A stretch of DNA of 64,000 bases from positions 23,557 to 87,556 of the forward strand of contig NZ_VORM01000020.1 of assembly GCF_007997225.1 (NCBI RefSeq), given 5' to 3'. This document shows positions 46,683 to 54,689 of the stretch, one piece after another. Source of the DNA: Subsaximicrobium wynnwilliamsii. Its GTDB lineage: Bacteria > Bacteroidota > Bacteroidia > Flavobacteriales > Flavobacteriaceae. The notes beneath the pieces are model-generated. The model was not told the DNA's origin. It was given only the letters and a program-made list of their open reading frames with translations, and did not search any database. Position 1 is the first letter of the stretch. Each line of letters opens with the position of its first letter. Position numbers and translations under genes: made by a program.

Positions 46683-46983
46683 TAAAAAGCATCTTTTTGA
46701 AAGTGTAGATAAATTGAAGGATTTGGATATCATGATAGGCGATATTACTTATGTTCAAGGAAGAATGAATTTATGAAATGATGTTAGGTGAAAAAGTCCA
46801 GTCAATTATATTTAAATGTATTGCAAATTTAAAGTCGCTGATTCAATTTTTAACATTTCTAGCACAATTGTATCTGATTTTCCAGTAGAATAAGCAATAC
46901 AACTCCTTATCAATTGAAAGGCTTTTCATTATTTAAATGGAAAGCTTTTTTCGTAATTTCATCTCCTGCTAATTCAAAGATTG
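46683..46983. other. Intergenic region with terminator-like hairpin
   Basis: About 300 bases between the fibre-like and amidase genes. A short protein-like stretch (KHLFESVDKLKDLDIMIGD..) reads from about 46684 to a TGA near 46777 without its own start, perhaps a gene remnant. Near the end there is a hairpin with T-run, listed separately. Confidence 0.4.
46921..46951 (+). terminator. Terminator-like hairpin
   Basis: GCTTTTCATT / AATGGAAAGC (46921-46930 and 46936-46945, one T-G pair) with loop ATTTA, followed by six T. It would end the transcript of the giant-gene part before the amidase gene. Confidence 0.65.
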
Positions 46984-47607
46984 ATGATTGTATTATTAGA
47001 TAACGGACATGGAGCCTTAATTAACGGAAAATATCAAACTGATGGTAAGCGCAAGGACTGGGGAGAGAAAGGAATTATTTATGAAGGTGAATTTAATAGA
47101 GCTATTGTAAATGGTATTATTGAGCAACTAACTTACTACCAAATTCCATATGTAAACATAGCGCCGGAATATTGGGATGTACGCCTAGAAACAAGGGTAA
47201 AAAGGGCAAATAAATATACCTTGAAAAACAGCTTTTATTTAAGCGTTCACTCCAATGCTGGAGGTGGTAACGGAAGTGAAATATTTACATCTCCCGGGGA
47301 CACTAAAAGTGACAAAATTGCTACTATTTTTGGCGGGGAATTCTTGAGGGAATTTCCAACAAGGAGATTGCGAACAGATTATTCGGATGGTGATTTAGAC
47401 AAAGAAAGTCGTTTTTACGTTCTTACCAAAACTAATATGCCCGCGATTCTCACAGAAAATTTCTTTATGGATAATCTTGAGGAATTTCAAGAAGTTTTAA
47501 TGTCTAGGGAAGGACGACAAAAAATAATTGACTATCATGTAAGAGCTATCTTGAGGACTAAAGTTGAAATTTTCAGAGAATCTACTTTTACTAATTTCCG
47601 ACTTTAA
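46984..47607 (+). CDS. N-acetylmuramoyl-L-alanine amidase (Amidase_3)
   Basis: Zinc amidase that cuts between MurNAc and the stem peptide of peptidoglycan. 207 aa from the ATG at 46984. Zinc and catalytic residues are visible: His9 in 'LDNGHG', Glu in 'YEGEFNRAIV' near 34-36, His in 'YLSVHSNAG' near 90, and catalytic Glu in 'ILTENFFMDN' near 160. There is no signal peptide and no cell-wall binding domain, so it needs a holin, lysis or another route to reach the wall, as in phages and particle-producing systems. It opens the last part of the cluster, after a terminator-like hairpin. Confidence 0.88.
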   Translation: MIVLLDNGHGALINGKYQTDGKRKDWGEKGIIYEGEFNRAIVNGIIEQLTYYQIPYVNIAPEYWDVRLETRVKRANKYTLKNSFYLSVHSNAGGGNGSEIFTSPGDTKSDKIATIFGGEFLREFPTRRLRTDYSDGDLDKESRFYVLTKTNMPAILTENFFMDNLEEFQEVLMSREGRQKIIDYHVRAILRTKVEIFRESTFTNFRL

Positions 47608-47629
47608 CCTTAATAAAAAATCAACAACT

Positions 47630-48442
47630 ATGGCAAATTTAAAATGGTTTCCTATAAACCCACTCTTAAAAGAGGATGGAAGTTTTTATTCACTTTCATT
47701 AATGGACAATGCAGATGAATTAAAGCCCCTTTATTTGGAAGATGATGAAAATCCTTTTTCCCTATTCAGCGTTACCCAAAGCTCCCTGAATGTTCAAACC
47801 GCAGCAGATCTTGGCATTTCTTTTGGTTCTGCAAACGTTTCCTATAAGTCATTTTGTTTAAGTTATGAAGCCATGCTTTTTACCGAGAAAATCACCACAA
47901 ATCCTATTGGTGGGAAAATATATGGAACGAGATGGGGAGCTGGTTTAAGAGTTGTTCTAAAAGTTACCGATATTGAATCAAATGCTAGTTTCAATTTCGG
48001 AGCTATTGCCGCAGCGGCTGAATTAGGTTTGGCCAAAGTAGAGTATGAAATTCGGGGTATTGGAATAAGTTCCCCATCAATTTTAAAAATACTTCCAGGC
48101 CCAGGTGAATTTAACTTTGCTAATTACAACAAAATATTGGAAGCTGCAGATAAAGTAAAAGATTACATGTCAAAGAACGAAGATAAATTAAAACCTCAGC
48201 CATTTCAAGTGTTCATGTCTGATGAATTAGGTAGAGATATTTTCAAGGATTCGCAATCTGTTATTTTTGCTGCCAGAAATGTGATGACTAGAAATTCATT
48301 GTCTGAAGCATTAGCTAGCGCGGGAGCAAAGTTTAGTCCAGAAATCATTATGGGTTTCTATGCGAAAGTTGGGATTTTAGATGATAAAACCACACCGACG
48401 AGGGATGATAAAAAGGAAGCCCAAAGTTTTTTGGACGTATAA
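47630..48442 (+). CDS. Unknown 270-aa protein of the cluster
   Basis: The ATG at 47630 ('MANLKWFPI') is chosen because the 22 preceding codons overlap the amidase gene. Beta-rich N-terminal half with Gly-rich strands ('GGKIYGTRWGAGLRVVLKVTDIESNASFNFG'), an Ala-rich helix, then a helical second half ('NYNKILEAADKVKDYMSKNEDK'). No recognised motif. The N-terminal half would suit a membrane-inserting or lipid-facing protein, which is only a guess. It lies 22 bases after the amidase gene and is followed by a terminator. Confidence 0.65.
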   Translation: MANLKWFPINPLLKEDGSFYSLSLMDNADELKPLYLEDDENPFSLFSVTQSSLNVQTAADLGISFGSANVSYKSFCLSYEAMLFTEKITTNPIGGKIYGTRWGAGLRVVLKVTDIESNASFNFGAIAAAAELGLAKVEYEIRGIGISSPSILKILPGPGEFNFANYNKILEAADKVKDYMSKNEDKLKPQPFQVFMSDELGRDIFKDSQSVIFAARNVMTRNSLSEALASAGAKFSPEIIMGFYAKVGILDDKTTPTRDDKKEAQSFLDV

Positions 48443-48495
48443 TTTTCTAATATTAGTGATTTCGACTTAAAAGATTTAAATAAGTTTTGTAAAAG

Positions 48496-48526
48496 AGAAC
48501 CCAAATTTATTTGGGTTCTTCTTTTT
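48496..48526 (+). terminator. Rho-independent terminator
   Basis: Stem AGAACCCAAA / TTTGGGTTCT (48496-48505 and 48510-48519) with loop TTTA, then TCTTTTT. It closes the amidase / 270-aa unit just before the P-loop gene. Confidence 0.8.
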
Positions 48527-48545
48527 GAATCTAAATCTAAAAATA

Positions 48546-48986
48546 ATGAAAACAATAATTGCAATAAAGAATTCTGGAAATAAAGGAAAAACAGAAATAG
48601 CTAGGAAATTAGCAAATCTTCTAGTTGAGGTTCATTCTGATTTCAAACCTATTTATCCAATTCCATTTAACATTTTAAAAGAAACCGATTTTAGTATTGT
48701 ATTAAAAATTGATGAAAAAATAGTGGGCATTGAGAGTCAAGGCGATCCTGGAACGAATCTTAAAACTAGACTAGAGACTTTGATATTAGAATATAACTGT
48801 GATTTAATTATATGCACTTGCAGGTCTAGAGGCGAAACTGTGAGGTCAATTAGTGCCATTGCCAATTTACATAAGTTCCAAACAATATGGGATTCAACTT
48901 ACGAGTCTAAAATTTGTCATGAGGAGATAAATAAGCTTAAAGCGGAACATCTATATGATTTAATGAAAAAACTAAAGTTGACCTAA
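48546..48986 (+). CDS. Small P-loop protein
   Basis: 146 aa from the ATG at 48546. N-terminal strand and Walker A-like 'IKNSGNKGKTEIARKL' (residues ~6-21), a possible Walker B strand 'CDLIICTCRS' near 95-104, and a helical end. This is the outline of a small nucleotide-binding protein, perhaps kinase-like or MinD-like, but no family is certain. It begins 20 bases after a terminator and lies 12 bases before the patatin gene, so the two are likely expressed together; it may regulate or license the phospholipase. Confidence 0.65.
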   Translation: MKTIIAIKNSGNKGKTEIARKLANLLVEVHSDFKPIYPIPFNILKETDFSIVLKIDEKIVGIESQGDPGTNLKTRLETLILEYNCDLIICTCRSRGETVRSISAIANLHKFQTIWDSTYESKICHEEINKLKAEHLYDLMKKLKLT

Positions 48987-48998
48987 TTAATAAACATC

Positions 48999-50798
48999 AT
49001 GGGAAAGGAAAACACATTTCATTTAGGAATAACTATGGCTGGAGCAGTATCTGCTGGAGCATATACAGCAGGTTTTATAGATTATCTTATTGAAGCACTA
49101 GAACTTTGGGAGGAACAAAAACTAATAATTACAAACAAGATTTTTAAAAATGAAACATTAACCAATTATGAAAAGAAAATTCCTTTACATAATGTATGTA
49201 TTGATGTTTTAGGAGGAGCATCAGCTGGGGGAATGGTTGGTATGATAACAGCGCTTTCAACATACTCTAAAATGCCTCCAGTAAAAAAGCCAACAAATGA
49301 CAAGACAGGAAATATTTTATATGATAGTTGGGTCTTGCTTGATGATGATATTGACGTTAGTTTAAAAAATAATGTAACTACCTTTCAAAAAATGCTCTAT
49401 ACAGACGATTTTGAGGTTAATCCTGACGGTATCCCGTCTCTACTTAATTCAAAATCTATAGATAGGATAGCAGATAAAGTGTTCAATGAGTTAGTGTCAT
49501 TGGAGAAAAAAAGAGAACGACCTAATTATATATCTGAAGATTTGAGGGTTTTAGTCACACTTTGTAGTCTAAGAGGTATTCCTTTCGAGTTGAATTTTGA
49601 AAGAATAACTTCTGCTAATTTCCCTTACTCTCCTGGTCATAGAATGAATGAGCACATGATTATTGCTCATTTTAAAATTAAGTATGACGAAAAATTGGAT
49701 AAGGATGTTTATTTGAAATTTGACCCTTATGATAAAGACTCCGAAGAACTCCTCAAGCTTTGTACGAAAGCTACAGGAGCATTTCCAATTGGTTTAGCTC
49801 CTAGACACTTTGAAGGAAAACTTTCAACTGAATATATAAAGAATTGTATTTTAAGAAATCTTGAGATTAAAGATGAGGATAAGTCTGCAATAAATATTAA
49901 ACTTGATGATGAATACTTTGATTTTACGGATATAGATGGAGGAACGATTAACAACGAGCCATACTCTGAAGTCGTACAAGTATTAGAAGAGGTTAGCCCA
50001 AATCATGATCGCAAATTTCCAATGTTTGGTACTATTATGATAGACCCTTTTCCTAATTTTTATGATCAAGATGAGTTTAAACCTAAAAAAAACCCACTAA
50101 AAGATTTAGTATTTCAGAAAAGCTTTTGGAGTGTTATACCTGAAGCTTACTTTACATTTAGAGAGCAAGTAAGAGTTAAGCATAGCGGTTCTTTTTATAA
50201 AGATTATTTCAGACTTTTAATATTTCCAGTAAAATGGGAGCAAAACGGAGTCCTAAAAAATCATCCACCTATAGCGTGTGGAGCCTTAGGGGGGTTTGGT
50301 GGTTTTTTAGATATAGAATTTAGAAAACATGATTTCTTTTTAGGCAGAAATAACGCTAGAAACTTTTTAAGAGGTTTCTTTATGCTTGAATATAATGAAG
50401 AAAAACTTCATCCACTTTTCTCAGGCTTAAACCAAGAAGCTGTTGATACATTTAGGAGAAAAATAAAAAACGCTGAAGAAAGTGAAACTATTTACTTTCC
50501 AATAATACCAGATTTAAACTTTATAAGTGATAAGAAGGGTGGTCATACTAATCCTTATCACTATACCATTGATGAATTCCCTAAACTCAAACCAGGATAT
50601 TTTGACAGCATTAAACCCAATTTAAAAAATAGAGTAAATAAAATTCTAACTTATGAAATTAATAAAAGGTTCGAAAAAAAGTGGCTCTTGAGAAATGCAT
50701 TAAAGGTTGTTAAGGGATATGTCTCAAAAAGAATAGTAAATAGTGTCATAAAAATAATGGAAAAGGATTTTGCAAGTAGAAATATGATGCCTAAATAA
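48999..50798 (+). CDS. Patatin-like phospholipase
   Basis: 599 aa with no signal peptide. The oxyanion-hole region 'GITMAGAVSAGAYTAG' (residues 10-25) and nucleophile elbow G73-A-S75-A-G77 ('LGGASAGGMVG') are clear, and the catalytic Asp is in 'DIDGGTINNEPYSEV' near 310-316. Patatin enzymes hydrolyse membrane phospholipids and serve as toxins, effectors and defence effectors (for example in CBASS). The long insertion between Ser and Asp and the ~270-residue C-terminal part are unlike small CBASS patatins. Last gene of the cluster, with the small P-loop gene in front. Confidence 0.88.
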   Translation: MGKENTFHLGITMAGAVSAGAYTAGFIDYLIEALELWEEQKLIITNKIFKNETLTNYEKKIPLHNVCIDVLGGASAGGMVGMITALSTYSKMPPVKKPTNDKTGNILYDSWVLLDDDIDVSLKNNVTTFQKMLYTDDFEVNPDGIPSLLNSKSIDRIADKVFNELVSLEKKRERPNYISEDLRVLVTLCSLRGIPFELNFERITSANFPYSPGHRMNEHMIIAHFKIKYDEKLDKDVYLKFDPYDKDSEELLKLCTKATGAFPIGLAPRHFEGKLSTEYIKNCILRNLEIKDEDKSAINIKLDDEYFDFTDIDGGTINNEPYSEVVQVLEEVSPNHDRKFPMFGTIMIDPFPNFYDQDEFKPKKNPLKDLVFQKSFWSVIPEAYFTFREQVRVKHSGSFYKDYFRLLIFPVKWEQNGVLKNHPPIACGALGGFGGFLDIEFRKHDFFLGRNNARNFLRGFFMLEYNEEKLHPLFSGLNQEAVDTFRRKIKNAEESETIYFPIIPDLNFISDKKGGHTNPYHYTIDEFPKLKPGYFDSIKPNLKNRVNKILTYEINKRFEKKWLLRNALKVVKGYVSKRIVNSVIKIMEKDFASRNMMPK

Positions 50799-50822
50799 TT
50801 AAATTAATGCCAACCAGTTATA

Positions 50823-50852
50823 TCACATCAAAAACACGTTTTTTTGATGTGA
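50823..50852. terminator. Terminator-like hairpin after the patatin gene
   Basis: Perfect 12-bp stem TCACATCAAAAA / TTTTTGATGTGA with loop CACGTT (50823-50852). The A- and T-rich arms would make it work in both directions. Confidence 0.6.
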
Positions 50853-51825
50853 GATTCTAATATATAATAACATCTTTTAGAGTCATATCCACTCAGCCCA
50901 TTCCCCTGCATTCCGCGGAAAATCTTCATTTCGGGAAAAGCGCTTCATTATATAAGGTCTTGGACACAACTTCAAAACTTCCGATTTCCATTGCGCTGAA
51001 CCTGCCAGAAAAGTGGTAGAATCGCTTAATTACAATCTACACCTTTAAAGTCAAGTCCGCTTAACATGCTACCAAACTAGAGTAATTCGTTTTATTAATC
51101 CACTCAGCACATTTCACTACATTTCACGATTGCCAGCTGAAATAGCAGACTATCATAAAATTCCATAAAAAGAGCTTCACTACAAATATCTTGGACACAA
51201 TCCCCAATTTTAGCTTTCCATTGCGTTAAACCTTCCCGTCCCGATAGCTATCGGGACTGGGCAGGAACACTTCATTCCTGCGCTAAAATCGTGAATCAAG
51301 TCCGCTTTTTTATCAGAAAGGCATCGCCTCGATTTTCTTAACGGAATTTTCGGTGCGGTCTTCTTGAGCCCTTACTCGAAAATGCCTAAAAACCGAACCG
51401 CTGCCTTGAGGATTTTAAGGGGTTTATAATGGATAAAGCCTTTATCATTTTTCGGGTCGTCGAAAAACTGGCACGACATAACCAATTCTAGATTAAACAC
51501 TGCTACTTATTTCGCTTAACTGTCGGTACGCTCAAACGCAACTGCGTTTAAAAGAATTGCTAATGCCCTTATGGAACTTGTCAAGACTATACAAGTTTTA
51601 GTGAAAAATAAGGTATCTACTTCCTTGAAATCTGCCAAAAAAGGCAGATTTACTACGTCGCAAACACACCTGATTTGTTCCCTAAAAGTCTTGACAAAAC
51701 CCACTCTATCCATTGTGCGGTGCACAGAAGAAAAGAACAAACACCCCTTAAAATTTAATTCAGTTTAAATCAAATAGGGAAAATATAAACCAGTCTGTAT
51801 CAAAGCAGACACAAAACTTTTTATT
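50853..51825. other. About 1 kb without genes, imperfect duplicated motifs
   Basis: No convincing gene. TCTTGGACACAA occurs at 50959-50970 and 51189-51200, TTTCCATTGCG and TCAAGTCCGCTT follow each copy at similar distances (offsets 230-245), so the region is an old imperfect duplication. A perfect 20-bp palindrome GTCCCGATAGCTATCGGGAC lies at 51238-51257. Such stretches in front of ssb occur in mobilizable elements and may hold replication or transfer-related sites; I cannot assign one. The short frames near 51571 and 51516 look accidental. Confidence 0.45.
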
Positions 51826-52170
51826 ATGAGCAGTATTAAAAATCACGTACAGTTAATTGGAAACGTTGGACAAGACCCAACAATCACTAACCTTGAAAGC
51901 GGAAAGAAAGTAGCCCGTTTTTCGGTAGCAACCAATGAAAATTACAAGGACAGCAAAGGCGAAAAGCAAACGAACACCAATTGGCATACCGTAGTAGCTT
52001 GGGGCAAGACCGCTGAAATTGTAGAGAACTATGTTGGTAAGGGTAAAGAAGTCGGAATAGTTGGAAAACTAAAGACGAGAACCTACACCACAGACGATGG
52101 AAACCAACGCTACGTTACAGAAGTTGTAGCCGATGAAATCCTTCTACTTGGAAGTAAAGACAACAAGTAA
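51826..52170 (+). CDS. ssb: Single-stranded DNA-binding protein
   Basis: 114 aa, one OB fold: 'NHVQLIGNVGQDPTI', 'VARFSVATNENYKD', 'TNWHTVVAWGKTAEIVENYVGKGKEVGIVGKLKTRTYTTDDG' and 'VADEILLLG'. It binds single-stranded DNA during transfer and replication of the element. The C-terminal acidic tail that recruits partner proteins in chromosomal SSB is absent (ends 'GSKDNK'), as is common in element-borne SSB. A GGGCGT..ACGCCC hairpin followed by a T-rich stretch (52187-52222) may end its transcript. Confidence 0.92.
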   Translation: MSSIKNHVQLIGNVGQDPTITNLESGKKVARFSVATNENYKDSKGEKQTNTNWHTVVAWGKTAEIVENYVGKGKEVGIVGKLKTRTYTTDDGNQRYVTEVVADEILLLGSKDNK

Positions 52171-52246
52171 ATCTTAAGAATGAAAGAGGGCGTTCCTCTC
52201 GAAAGTTACGCCCACTTTTTATTATTCACTATTAAAACAGATAACA

Positions 52247-52626
52247 ATGAAAACGCAAGTTAACGAAATTAAAGAAGCATTACGACATTTTCACGGTACG
52301 GAAATGTTCTATCAGATCCCATTATTACGAACTCGATTTACAGACGGACTTAAATATTTATCCGAGGTGGCAAAATGTTTTTGGCTGATTACGGATACTT
52401 CCGTAACTGCTAAAAGTTTGATGAACCGAAGCTCATTTGTCTCCATTGATTTTATAAGATTGTCCGAAAAAAGCAGCTATATACAGGTTATGAAGCTGAA
52501 ATTATTTATTCTGATGGTAATAATACAGTTTTAGAAAAACACGGCTATCTGGTCACTGATTTTCCACTGGATGAACTGCGGTTATACTTTGTAGATGATA
52601 CATTGATGTTACCAAGTGAATATTAA
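52247..52626 (+). pseudogene. DUF6876 family protein, frameshifted
   Basis: The first ~75 codons ('EIKEALRHFHGTEMFYQIPLL', 'CFWLITDTSV') belong to a small protein family common near ssb in Bacteroidota mobile elements. At an A-run near 52468-52475 the frame shifts. The lost C-terminus reads in the next frame as GYEAEIIYSDGNN.. to 'TDFPLDELRLYFVDDTLMLPSEY' and a TAA at 52624-52626. One missing base explains it. The open 95-codon frame therefore ends in a false tail. Function of the family is unknown. Confidence 0.8.
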
Positions 52627-52637
52627 AACCTGCAGCT

Positions 52638-52835
52638 ATGATATATCTCAATTTTACAGACTTGAGCGAAGAGGCTCAAAATAGAATTTTAGAGAATTCT
52701 AAAAAGGACGTGGAACGACAATTTGGCGATAGTATTCGCAAATACGTTAAGGAAAATTATACGTGTTTTGAAACGATGATTCAAGAAGAAGCATTGCGGA
52801 ATTTGTATTCTTATAAATATATTTTCAATCCATAA
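52638..52835 (+). CDS. Small hypothetical protein of mobile elements
   Basis: 65 aa, 12 bases after the DUF6876 stop. 'MIYLNFTDLSEEAQNRILENSKKDVERQFG' is a start seen in short proteins near ssb and mobilization genes of Bacteroidota elements. Helical, charged, no catalytic motif. It is followed by a strong terminator. Confidence 0.6.
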   Translation: MIYLNFTDLSEEAQNRILENSKKDVERQFGDSIRKYVKENYTCFETMIQEEALRNLYSYKYIFNP

Positions 52836-52858
52836 TTTTTAAAACCGATACAAATAAG

Positions 52859-52883
52859 CACCTCTAACTTTAGAGGTGTTTTT
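52859..52883 (+). terminator. Rho-independent terminator
   Basis: Stem CACCTCTA / TAGAGGTG with loop ACTT (52859-52878), then five T. It ends the ssb-side operon. Confidence 0.85.
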
Positions 52884-53265
52884 GTATGCAATTCATATCA
52901 AGTCAATAAAAAAAACTATATTTATATCGCTGGAAAAACAGCACACAAATTAAAGTAGGGTTATCCACTTTTCGACTTTCGCCGATAACCGTACACATCG
53001 AAAAACAACATATCGGAAAATTATTTTCCTAAAATGGCAATCGGTTTTTTAACCGGATTGTATGGATTTTTGTCCCGCTAAGGCGGGACGAAAAGGAATA
53101 GCAAGAGGGTAACACGCTGCGCGATGTTAAGCATTCCTTCTCGTTTTCAAAATACTGATATTCAGTAACTTGAAAATTTTATAATTTCAGGACCTTTAAC
53201 AATTTGCGACAAACGCCTTGTTAATGCCCAGTTTTAGGGAAGGATTTGCGACAAATCGACGAATT
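52884..53265. other. Inverted-repeat-rich region before the mobilization genes, candidate oriT
   Basis: No gene seen. Several structures lie close together: GGTTATC..GATAACC near 52959-52998, CAATCGGTT..AACCGGATTG near 53039-53067, GTCCCGC TAAG GCGGGAC near 53074-53091, and TACTGATATTCAGTA near 53153-53167. Origins of transfer normally lie just upstream of the relaxase operon and carry such repeats. The nick site cannot be placed from sequence alone. Confidence 0.5.
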
Positions 53266-53646
53266 ATGGACTCATTTATCGAAATTAGATTCAAAAAAGA
53301 AACTGCAAAACGTTTTCAGGAATTTTCAAGAACACACTTCAAATCACATACCGAGACCATGGCAACGATGCTCGATTTTTTCTTCTACAACGAGATTTCG
53401 CCAAAGGAAAAATTGGGTCCAACTGGGCGAACTATCGAAGCAAAGTTGCTTAAAAGAATTAATGCAGTCATAGCCATAATGCGCGATGTGGAAAAGACAC
53501 AAACCAAACCTACGGTTGCGATGATACAATCACTTTTTCAAACCGAAGTACCAGTCAAAAAACCTTTGATTTTGGAAAAGAAATATGCCGAAGAAAAAAA
53601 GGAAATACGCTTTCGCGAAAAGCAAAATCCAAGCAATCAACTATAA
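53266..53646 (+). CDS. BfmA/BtgA-like mobilization accessory protein
   Basis: 126 aa from the ATG at 53266 (an upstream start at 53218 is in frame). 'DSFIEIRFKKETAKRFQEFSRTHFKSHTETMATMLDFFFYNE' is the ribbon-helix-helix-like DNA-binding part of BfmA/BtgA proteins, which help the relaxase at oriT. The C-terminal part is helical and Lys/Glu-rich. It ends 11 bases before the relaxase gene. Length is typical. Confidence 0.8.
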   Translation: MDSFIEIRFKKETAKRFQEFSRTHFKSHTETMATMLDFFFYNEISPKEKLGPTGRTIEAKLLKRINAVIAIMRDVEKTQTKPTVAMIQSLFQTEVPVKKPLILEKKYAEEKKEIRFREKQNPSNQL

Positions 53647-53657
53647 ATTTTTGAGCT

Positions 53658-54689
53658 ATGTATATCACAATCACACCTCAAAAATTGGGTGCTAATTATT
53701 CACAAAGTTCAGCGAATTTTGTAGGCTATCTAGAGAAAGAAAATGAGGGTTTAGAACAACGAGATATGGAACATTTTTTCAATCAATATGGCGATGAAAT
53801 TCCCGCCGAAGAAGTGGTCAAAGAAATTGATGGAAACACCGCAAAATTAAAAAAGAAAGAACCAAAATTTTATTCGATTACGGTCAGTCCATCGAAGTAT
53901 GAATTGAACCGATTACAGAACAGTCGAGAAGATTTAAAAATTTACACTCGTGAACTGATGAGGGATTATGTAACATCCTTCAATCGGGAAATCAACGGAC
54001 GTCCGATTTCCATTGGTGATATAAAATATTACGCTAAAATTGAGCACCAACGAACCTTTAAGGGAACAGATTTTCAGATAAAGGAAAACCAAACTTTTGC
54101 TACCAAAATACTTCAACTCAAAACTGAAATCCGAAATATCCAAGAAGGACGAGCTGAAGGGAACATTAAAAAGATGAAAATCGAAATCGCTAAACTGGAA
54201 CGCCAAGCACCACATCAACAAAATGGAAAACGGATAGTGCAGGGAATGGCGAAAGATGGAAACCAAAGCCATATCCATATTGTTGTGAGCAGAAAAGATG
54301 CTTCAAATTCGGTCAGTCTTTCCCCAGGAAGTAAGCACAAAGCTTCGGAAGTTGAAATGCACGGAAAAAAAGTAAAACGAGGTTTCGACAGAGACAAATT
54401 TTTTGACAAAGCTGAAAAGACTTTTGACAATACTTTTGGATACAAACGCAACTTTGCCGAAACCTACAAAGCGAGAAAGGATTTTATCAAGAACCCTAAA
54501 ATCTATTTTGCCTCATTGCTAAAACTACCCACCAACGAAAAAGCATTGGCATTCAAAATAATGGGAAAAAGTGGCATCCCGATGGTGCCGAGTATTCCTG
54601 TTACACAGGCAAAATTGGCGATGAAAATTTTTAATAGGCTACGACGTGGTGCTGAAGTGGCCATCAAATCGAGTTCAATTGGAATTTAA
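53658..54689 (+). CDS. Relaxase / mobilization protein (DUF5712-like)
   Basis: 343 aa. Nicks one DNA strand at oriT and pilots it during transfer. The motif 'GNQSHIHIVVSRKDAS' near 210-225 carries the H-x-H of relaxase metal-binding motif III; 'MYITITPQKLGANYSQSSANFVGYLEKEN' is the family's N-terminus, and 'KFYSITVSPSKYELNRL' fits motif I surroundings. The C-terminal ~80 residues are basic. Together with the BfmA-like gene it makes the element mobilizable. No coupling protein or mating-pore gene is present, so a helper is needed. Confidence 0.82.
   Translation: MYITITPQKLGANYSQSSANFVGYLEKENEGLEQRDMEHFFNQYGDEIPAEEVVKEIDGNTAKLKKKEPKFYSITVSPSKYELNRLQNSREDLKIYTRELMRDYVTSFNREINGRPISIGDIKYYAKIEHQRTFKGTDFQIKENQTFATKILQLKTEIRNIQEGRAEGNIKKMKIEIAKLERQAPHQQNGKRIVQGMAKDGNQSHIHIVVSRKDASNSVSLSPGSKHKASEVEMHGKKVKRGFDRDKFFDKAEKTFDNTFGYKRNFAETYKARKDFIKNPKIYFASLLKLPTNEKALAFKIMGKSGIPMVPSIPVTQAKLAMKIFNRLRRGAEVAIKSSSIGI

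Noticed and set aside
48999..50798. Patatin as the effector of a CBASS system
   Set aside because: No cyclic-nucleotide synthase (CD-NTase) gene or Cap2/Cap3 genes lie nearby, and the protein is much longer than CBASS patatins.
51571..51768. 65-codon frame upstream of ssb
   Set aside because: Low-complexity basic sequence in a structured non-coding block; no family resemblance and an opposite-strand frame covers the same bases.
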